From Xanthostigma xanthostigma (lineage: Eukaryota; Arthropoda; Insecta; Raphidioptera; Raphidiidae), in the NCBI GenBank assembly GCA_963575645.1, contig OY754468.1, positions 14,384,001 through 14,448,000 of the forward strand: a stretch of DNA of 64,000 nucleotides, in the 5' to 3' direction. This document shows positions 1-9,400 of the stretch, piece after piece. The stretch's first letter is position 1; every line of letters starts with the position of its first letter. The notes beneath the pieces were generated by a model. That model saw only the letters and a program-made list of their open reading frames with translations, did no database searches and had not been told where the DNA came from. Both the position numbers and the translations under genes were made by a program.

Positions 1-2
1 AT

Positions 3-119
3 AACGAATTTGATAGCCACGAAGTTATGTTTCTCCGTCAACTTAGAGACCGGGCTTTTGAAATGAAGTGCGAAAATTATAAACAGAAGAGTATTACAGA
101 CTTTTTCAAGAGGAATTAA
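3..119 (+). CDS. C-terminal end of a pogo/Tigger-like transposase (partial)
   Basis: An open frame enters from the left window edge and stops at 117-119, giving about 38 residues. It ends in QKSITDFFKRN, which matches the PCNA-interacting PIP box (Q-x-x-hydrophobic-x-x-F-F). Pogo transposase is known to end with a PCNA-binding motif. About 200 bases downstream is a terminal-repeat-like string, GGATTAACGAGGCCCTACTG (314-333), of the kind found at pogo/Tigger ends. The fragment lies opposite in strand to the surrounding LisH-domain gene, inside its last visible intron. I infer the 3' end of a pogo-type transposon; only the tail is visible, so catalytic residues cannot be checked. A host gene ending in a PIP box is the alternative. 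Confidence 0.5.
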   Translation, partial: NEFDSHEVMFLRQLRDRAFEMKCENYKQKSITDFFKRN

Positions 120-333
120 CTAATGATTTATTTTAACTTACTGTTTTTCATACATGGTTGTAATTTTGAACATGTACATTTTTATCTTTATGCTTTAATT
201 TAAAAATTAATTAAAGAAACTAAGGTTAAACATGTGTTTTATTACCATTAAATATGGCATACTATAATCCGGACGCCTCGATAATACGGAAAGGGTCTTG
301 TTTTTGCCTCTTTGGATTAACGAGGCCCTACTG
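120..333 (+). mobile_element. 3' flank and right terminal repeat of the pogo-like element
   Basis: After the stop codon comes AT-rich 3' sequence, then two related strings: CTCGATAATACGG near 276-288 and GGATTAACGAGGCCCTACTG at 314-333. The latter resembles the inverted complement of the CAGTA-type ends of pogo/Tigger elements, and the Tigger MITE at 13733-14090 in this window has comparable ends. The TA target duplication expected next to CTACTG is not intact (AA follows), so the boundary is approximate. Confidence 0.45.
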
Positions 334-485
334 AAATGGATATTTTAATAAACGTTGTGTTACTACTTTCAAAGTCGTGCATTAAACGTCATCAATACGA
401 GCTTAAGGCGTTTAAAATCATCAGTTAATGACTAGTTGTTCGGAATAAAACAGATGACCAAAAATAAATAAAAATAAAAACTTAC

Positions 486-3400
486 CGAGCGAGAAGAGTC
501 CGTAGCTGATGCATCGCCGAGGACAGTGTCTAAAAGAAATTATTTATTATTATTATTACTTTTTATTCATTATTTCGAATTTCACAATAAAAAAAAGTTA
601 TATTAACTTGAAATATAATTCAGTTGTGGACAACATTGAACCAAATCATCTAGAAAAATGGCTAGTTTCATTTTAAAGCAAGACAGAATGTGTTTTGCCT
701 CTGGTTAATACAAATCTGCGATCTAGATCTTGTCAATTCTTTGACAAACATCAAAGTGACGATAGTCTAGTGAATTTGCTAATGTTTCTATAACAGTTAT
801 GGCTACTGAACAAGTTCTTTATTTGATCAGGCATAGGTAAGTATATTTGATTTTTTCTATCAACACATTTAAAAAACTTATTAGTTGGCGGTAGTCAATA
901 AAAAATTACCTGTGATGGTTGGCTTCGTACTTTTCGGCGGCCAGGGACTATTCGACTTGAGCTTAACTACGTGGATACGCTCAAAAGTGGAGCCGACCTC
1001 AGCCACAGTCAGCTCCCGGCACTTGTTGAAACGCACCTGCAATTTAAGTAAAATAAAAATTATTGTAGAAACGAATTTTCAAGAAACATTTATTGTCAAC
1101 CGAAGACTTAATCTGCACACATAAAAAAATAATACATACCACGTAGTCATTGCAACTATCTACCACAATCAACTTGAATTTGTTGATTGGGTAGCTCAGT
1201 CCCTTGGCCACTGCATGTAGTAATTCGCCCATCGTCATCGATGGGCGAATATTAACCACCACAGACCTTGAGATGTTGCCCGTCGTCCTGTCCTCGACGA
1301 TGCACTGTCTCGAAGGCTCTTCTGCTGCAGTCTCTTTCTGCAGTTAGAAAAAAAGACGAAATCAATGAATGCTTAAAAACTACTAAACCGGTCGAACTAA
1401 AAATTATACAAAAACACCTCGACATCTTTCAGAACACAAACAAATCGTAATCATTCAAATTGGTTAACACCTCGAGAAGTTAGGCTAAACCTACATAAAA
1501 AAGAGACTGTGTATTTTACACTACACAGTACAGAAGTAAAACTGGTTACATATGCGCACGCGCATTCGCACTGATTTTTTTTAAACCTTGTAAAAATAAA
1601 TAGTCCAATAAATATAGTTAAAAGTACACCGTTCTAATAAAAAAAATAACGCTGTATAGTACATATTTTTGGATGCGTCGAATTTCCCCAAAAACAGTAG
1701 AGCTCCTCATAATTACATGTCAAATAACTTACCAAAATTTGATCCTATCAGCCATCTGACCTGTATCGTGTTCACGAGCAAACAGAAAAACAGTCGAAAG
1801 AATTTTTCCCAAAAAAATATTTTTTTGGACTTGGTGGAGTTCGAAACGAAAAAATAATGCAAAATTTTGACCTATAAATTAGTATGTACCATTCCTCCAT
1901 TTGTGGAGTCGAAATGGTAAAATAGAAAAAATATATCCATTCTCATATTATAAATGCGAAAGGAACTCTGCCTGTCTATTATGCTTTCAGAGCCAAACCG
2001 CTAAGCCGATTGGATGAAATTTAATATGGAGATAGTTTAAACTCTGATGAAGGGCATAAACTAATTTAATTTCAAAAATTAGCCCCTGTGGGGTTTAAAT
2101 ACCTTCTCATAAATTTAGGTTAAAAGTAGGTGTTCCAGTACTTTTAATGCGAAATTTTGTTGCCCCAATTGTGTAATGGTAAGTACACGTTTACAAGTTT
2201 CTCATCTGATGGGTCGACATATTGTTAGGGGTGTTATAATTAGTGGCAAATCTAAAGGCAGGCGCGGTCCGAAGGGGGGGGTCACAGGGGACATGACCCC
2301 CCCCAAAATCTAAAGTCAAATTGAAAAATCTCAAAAATTTGCCAAATAATAAAAGGAAATTTTTAGCTACAATACAAAAAGACGACTTTTTTTATTAGTG
2401 TAGTGAGTGACCCCCCCCAAAATTTCAGGCTGCGGCCGCGCCTGTCTAAAGGAGACAATGTTTTAATACCACTAATATTAAAATATGGTATCCTTGCCTG
2501 GGGTAATAGTGCGCATTCGATGAAAATTTTTACAATGCAGAAAAAGATTACTAGAATTATGTTTAATCTAAATAGATATGAATCATGCAAAGGCACATTT
2601 ATAAATAGACGTATTATGACAGTATAACACGCGTAGAAAAAATAATTTAGATGTCCCAAGGGCTAATTTTAATATTTTCACTATTACCTCGAGTGCTTTC
2701 AAGAAAAAAATTAAGGATTTACTTCTTTCAAATGGATTCTATTCTATCGACGAATTTATTAACTTTAAATTTAAATTTACTTGTACTGACATGTCAGATG
2801 AAATTTGTAATTTCCAATTGACAATAAAAATCTATTCTATTCTATTCTAATAGCAAATTATATACTAACGGATTTGCCTCTTCAATTTAACACATTGCTC
2901 CATTAAAAACGACTTTCGGAATAACCATAAGTAAACAAAGCCCAGACGCATTCATTTAGAAAAACCGTGTTTTCGAACGGCCATCTGTGTATGGCTTGCC
3001 TACGTGTTCAATCCACAAAATCTTTGCGTTTTTGCAAACGATGGCAAAACAAAAAACATTGTTTATATGGCCGTTTTAAATTACAGCCTTGTTTGAATTT
3101 ATGAACTATTAAATTATTGATTTCACACGAAGTCGCGGGTAAAAGCTAGTAAATAAATATAGGTGGAATTTGGAATAATTATTTAAAAAAAATACAATGG
3201 CGCCGACCGCAGGAATCGAACATACGACCTGTTGGGTACAAAACAGTCGCTATACCTCTCACTCACCGTAACCTAATGCTGTACAGTCGATTCCTCATTG
3301 TTTTGATCCCTACACATTTTTTCTTTGCAGTTTCATTTGCATGAATCAAACTTAGTCTATAGCGTGCTGAAGGTTTACTTCATAGATGATATTTTATTAG

Positions 3401-6400
3401 TAGAAAAAATATAGTTTAAAAAAAACTAAAAAACACGCTTTATATCGCACTAAAAAGTAAAAAATAATTGTTTTAAAATAAGCTTAAAAAGCGTGGGGCG
3501 CTTTGTTCCACATTTTCGTACATCGAGCGCCCAACGCTTTTTAAGCTTATTTTAAAACAATTATTTTTTACTTTTTAGTGCGATATAAAGCGTGTTTTTT
3601 AGTTTTTTTTAAACTATATTTTATTTTTCACTTTTTAGTTTGAGGATCTATAAAAGAATTTATTAATCCTGGGGGTCCTAATAAGGATAATGGGAAACTG
3701 TTATCAAATTATTGCATTGTCATCGGTCCTTGATACGTATGCAAAGTTTCAAATTAATCTGAGGATCTATAAAAGAATTTATTAATCCTGGGGGTCCTAA
3801 TAAGGATAATGGGAAACTGTTATCAAATTATTGCATTGTCATCGGTCCTTGATACGTATGCAAAGTTTCAAATTAATCAGACTTCGGGAAATTGGTGAAA
3901 ATAAAGCGTTTACTACACAGGATCTATAAAAGAATTTATTAATCCTGGGGGTCCTAATAAGGATAATGGGAAACTGTTATCAAATTATTGCATTGTCATC
4001 GGTCCTTGATACGTATGCAAAGTTTCAAATTAATCAGACTTCGGGAAATTGGTGAAAATTATGCTCAAAGATTCCGTTACGGAGTTAGTTACATACATAC
4101 ATATTTACAACCCAAACTAATATAAAGCGTTTAAAAAAAAAACTACCGAGTCAATATGTCGTCACCTCAGTACTTATTTGTTCAATATCCACTTTTGGGT
4201 GAAATTGAGTTAGACACATGAAAATTTTTGTAAAATTTTGCTCTGTTCAATATCCATAAATAAAACGTTCTATGAATGACGGGTACCTCGTTTTTTTTAA
4301 TATTATTGTTCAATATTCCTGTAATAAAACGATAGTTATGTGCTACTTTGTTCAATATCCGGATATTGAACACATAAGCACCGAATAGAGAAGTATAGGT
4401 TTCTACTTGTGTTAAGTTTGTTCAATATCCCATGAATGTGTTTTGTTGCAATGTTCAATATCCATTTAGACCAATAATAGTGAAGTATTTACGTCACATG
4501 ATATAAACACGTGTTCGAACTTGCGTTATTCTAATTGTTTTAGTAGTATAGTGGAATATTTCTAGGTGGTTGCTTAAAAATTAATTTAAGAAAAAATGAG
4601 TCGGTTAAATTCTCCGGTTCCTGAAATGGATGAAGAAACACGAAGGTAAGACTTAAATGAAATAAAAAACAATACATTTTTTTAACTGTAATGTTTTGTT
4701 TAGGATTGTTGAAAGTATTGATATTAGAGGCGACGGAGAAATTGTTTTTACAAAAGAAAATGTGCAAAATGATCAGCAATCTATTAATTTCGAAGAAGAT
4801 ATTATAATATTCAAAGCAATGGCACGTCAATCCGGTGTCGGAGAGGCAACCGGATGGCGAGTGGTAATCTGGGCCTATGAGTGGTACAGAACCCCCTGGT
4901 AGCGGCCAAAGTGACCCCAAATGGACGGGGGCGGCGATATGGGGGTGGAGTAAAATCGAAAAATGTTTGAAAAGGCAACCGGATAAAAATGCGGTTGCAT
5001 TGAAGGAAATACCCTAATTATATAATCAATTTTTTTTGCCATCCGAACCACGCGGGTCGTTTTTGCACTAGCGATTAAAAAAAAAATAAAAAAAAAACTG
5101 AAAAGGCAACCGCTTCAAAATTAGTGAGCATACTTATTGACACCACCAAACGTTGGAAAAAAATTGCCATCCGATCCTGATGGGCAGTTTCGGAGAAACA
5201 ACCCCTCAAAGTCGCCGAAAAACCCTTTTTTTCGATTTTTTCAACAATAAGTAAAATATACACACTAAAAATTGTTCAAATCGGATGGCATTCGAAATTT
5301 ATACTGTCCTAAGTACAAATAATAGTGTGTATCAATGCCATCCGATTTTGATTAAATTTACCCCTATTTAGCCCACCCCCAAAACTCAATAACAATAAAA
5401 ATAATGCCATACGCTGCATAAAATTGTTATTTTCATGAGTTTTGGGGGGTGGCTAAATAGGGGTAAATTTAATCGAAATCGGATGGCATTGATACACACT
5501 ATTATATGTACTTAGGACAGTATAAATTTCGAATGCCATCCGATTTTAACAATGTTTAGTGTGTTTTTTTTTTACTTATTGTTGAAGAAATCGAAAAAAG
5601 GGTTTTTCGGCGACTTTGAGGGGTTGTTTCTCCGAAACTGCCCATCAGGATCGGATGGCAATTTTTTTCCAACGTTTGGTGGTGTCAATAAGTATGCTCA
5701 CTAATTTTGAAGCGGTTGCCTTTTCAGTTTTTTTTTTTTTTTTTTTTTATTCGCTAGTGCAAAAACGGCCCGCGTGGTTCGGATGGCAAAAAAAATTTAT
5801 TATATAATTAGGGTATTTCCTTCAATGCAATCGCATTTTTATCCGGTTGCCTTTTCAAACATTTTTCGATTTTGCCCCACCCCCATATCGCCGCCCCCGT
5901 CCATTTGGGGTCACTTTGACCGCTACCAGGGGGTTCTGTACCACTCATAGACCCAGATTACCACTCGCCATCCGGTTGCCTCTCCGACACCGGATTGACG
6001 TGCCATTGCTTTGAATATAATGTTTCCATGGACTATAGAATCTACTAGGGTTGACTTTTTTTTTAAAGCAATATTAAAAATTAAAAAAAAATATTTTTTA
6101 TTTTTATTTTCAATCTGTTTTTGTTTTTATACTTTGTTAGAATTACTGTTAATTTGTTTTTATTGATTTTTTTTTTGTCAAAATTATTAATATACATATT
6201 ATTTTGTCGTATTTGTCGTGGAATAAAATTGTCATAGAACTAACCGTAGTTTTTAATTAAAAACCTAAAAACAAAACTTTCATGGTGCATTGAACACAAC
6301 AATGAAATAGAATAATAGAATTTAATTGATCAATATCCATCAAAACTTGTTCAATATCCTAAAAAAATAAGAAACCTGTATGATTTTTGAAATCTTGTTC

Positions 6401-9400
6401 AATATGCAAAATAAAAACGTCATTTACTTGAAAACTGGTTGACCAATGATAAAAAAAAAATTACATTGCATTTATTAAATTAATTTATAAATTTAGAAAA
6501 AAAATAATATAGTCAAAATGCAACAATAAAAGAGAATAGTCACTTTTACCTTTGAGACTGATTTCCCTAAACTTACAAAAAGTGGACATTGAACATTTAA
6601 GTATTGAGGTGACGATGTAGGTAAAAATTATTCAAATCGTCCAAAATACACATTTTTGAGACTCTTTTTAAGAAATCGTTCTGTAATCTTTTAATTTTAA
6701 CATAGAATCCAACTCAAAAAAAAATGTGAGAACATTCTAGACTTGCACTTATTTTGGGCTTTGTGTACGCAAAAATGTTCAGTGATTGCCAACGAAGATT
6801 TTTGATTAAAACGTAAATAAATGAAAAAGATAGGTACTGTGGGGCTATACAAAATATTAAAAAAAAATTGGTTGTCTGTAAAGTCGGTTTACGGACAATA
6901 GTTTTACGTGATAACGTATTCCGTAATACATAACCTAAACCTCCCAAAATTTGGTTTCAATCCGCTTATCCTTGGTGTCGGAATGATAAGAAATGTCAAA
7001 AGTGACGTTTGCAACTCTCAAAGTATTATGTTCTAATAATAATTAGTTATTACAATACTTAACTTAGAAGGCGTTGCATTTCACAGAATACTAATGTCAA
7101 AAAATTGAATTAAACATTAGAAATTCAGCCGTTTTCATGTTGCATTTATACAGCTATTTTTCTATATAAATTTGTATAAAAAAACTGTTTAGGCAAATTC
7201 TGTTATACGAAATCTATGTAAAATGTTCTCCTCTTTCGTTTAAGACTGGTTTCAAACCGATCTGATTTAAATTGAGCGAGAAATTAGCAAAAAGCACGCA
7301 CAGGGTCAGGCGGAACGTTACGCGTTAGGAACGTTACGCGTTAGGAACGTTACACTTTTTCGAACATGCAGCCGGTGTTTTATCAATTTATAAGATTGGT
7401 GATTCATCAATTTATAAGACGTTATCACGTCAAAAAAAAACTTTACCTCAAATCTAATTTTTCCTAAACTTTTTTTTCATTTTCAATAACCAAATCTCTT
7501 AAAATCAATTTTCTCACCTTTGTTTGATTTGCCACCCTCTGGGACCGTCGGGTTGGAGGAGCTGGCGCATGGTCCCGCTCGTCCGGCAACTCCTCCGGGG
7601 TCTCAACTTGATGACCTGAAAAATCATTAGAAAGTTGTTGATAAGAGATATAATTGGAAATAATTATAATTATTTGTCAAATGTTGATTAAAATGTGATT
7701 CTATCTACTGTGTAAGTATTTAAAAATAATTATAACGTTTCGCCTTTTAAGATATCCACTATATTATATATATATCCACAATATTATATATTATGAGAAA
7801 AGACAGCGAAAAAACATCCACCTAAGATTGACTAAGTAAGTGCAAGTCAAGACCTATTGTGTTTTTTTTTTTTTTTTAGAAATTCTTAGGTGGTACTGTT
7901 TCGGACGACGATTTGAAGATTTAAAAAAAATGTGTAACTTTTTTGAGTTACAAAAATTGGTGACGCGAATTACCATGTAGACGTGGCTCATTCCATCCCG
8001 TAATTTCTTAGTTCATAAAATTTTGTATACAGGGCCCAAGTGAAAAATATTTTCACAAGGGTAAGGATATTTTTTAATTTTTTTTTTAGAAATACTTACG
8101 CAACAAGAAGTCCTCCAACACTTCGGTCAACGTGTGACCTACTAAAGTAGTGGGTATCCGCTGCCCGCGGCTTCGAAGAGTCCGCCATTCTTGCAACGGT
8201 GCGTAGTTGTTTAATATGTACCGATAAATTTTGGCGTCCTCTTCGAAGTAGCCTACAATGCATATCAGTGATAAAAAACACATGTCTACTGACAAACAAA
8301 AATGATTTATAATTCTTTCCCAAAATAAAACCAAATAACCATGAAGACCACTGTTCACGAGCTATTCAACATGACTCCTTATTCACCCGCATGGCTCTAT
8401 ATTACGAACTTTGAATGTATGTGTGTACCTATATACAAAATGGATGAAAACCCGTTCCGAAAATCTGTAATTTCGTCGAAAACCCTTATTTATTCTTTTA
8501 TGGTAATGCTTTCAAAAAAAACTAGAAGTACCTAAGCATCATTCTTCCCATACTTACCTACATATATATGAAAATTTGTATGTGTTAGGTATGTTTATTT
8601 GATCAAAATAAATTATAAAAATGAAAAAAAGGCCAGTCAATTGGACGAAGCATGCTTGTCAATTTATTTCTTTTTGAGAAACCAGTTGTTACATATAAAA
8701 GACCAGCTGATTTTTAATCAAAAATATTTAAGAAACTATAAGATTTAGAAAAAAATGTACGAATATTTCTGGCAAAAACGAATAGCCTATTATAACGTTA
8801 TGAAAAGTATACTCAATAAAAAAAAAAAAAACAACGTTACAGTGCAAATACAATGTGAATAAACTCATTTGCGAATGTGTCTTCTTAAAATGTTAAAAAA
8901 CCTATCAAAATTTATATTAAGGCATCATGTCAATCGTGATAACAATATTAAGAAAAAAAATTCCAGCCAATTGGGCGACGGGACCATTCCAACTTCAAAA
9001 ATGTTGACATTTGATTATTATAAAGAAAATAAAATTTCTGATATCGTGTGAGGTGACGCGGGTAATGGTTAGTATTCAATATGATATTTGCTATTCGTTG
9101 CCATGGTTACCTACATATGTTCCACGACATGTAAAAATTAATCAAAGCATGCTGAACTAGTTTATTTCTGACAGATCCATAAAACAAAAGAGCGGCTTAT
9201 TTTTTTTTTATTTTCAAAATATTTCCGAAATTATAAAGTTTAGAAAATATTTCTTTAACAAAACTTTCTTGAAAAAATAAATATAATAATAATCCGTTAT
9301 GAAAAGCATGCCATTATTATATAAAAAACACCGTTATAGCATATATCTCTTCTGCGCATGCGCCGATTTTCCCCAAAAACAATAGGCCCCTTCATATTTG

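Larger units (their letters stand above)
4160..6614. mobile_element. DNA transposon with GTTCAATATCC subterminal repeats, interrupted by a foldback
   Basis: Inverted ends CGTCACCTCAGTACTTA (from 4160) and its near-complement (to 6614) are flanked by ATGT at 4156-4159 and 6615-6618, a 4-bp target duplication. Inside each end are repeated TTCAATATCC words: at 4181, 4246, 4309 (variant), 4351, an inverted copy at 4361, 4421, 4454, then 6330, 6350 and 6399 (variant). Such arrays are usually transposase-binding sites. Without the 1.2 kb foldback it would be about 1.24 kb. It carries a spliced open frame from 4596. The superfamily is uncertain: a 4-bp duplication and CG-ending repeats do not decide it. 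Confidence 0.75.

Noticed and set aside
4540..5807. Frames of 60-126 codons on both strands across the foldback
   Set aside because: Identical frames recur in every copy of the repeat (16.7 kb, 56.2 kb), cross intron and element borders, and contain runs from A/T tracts.
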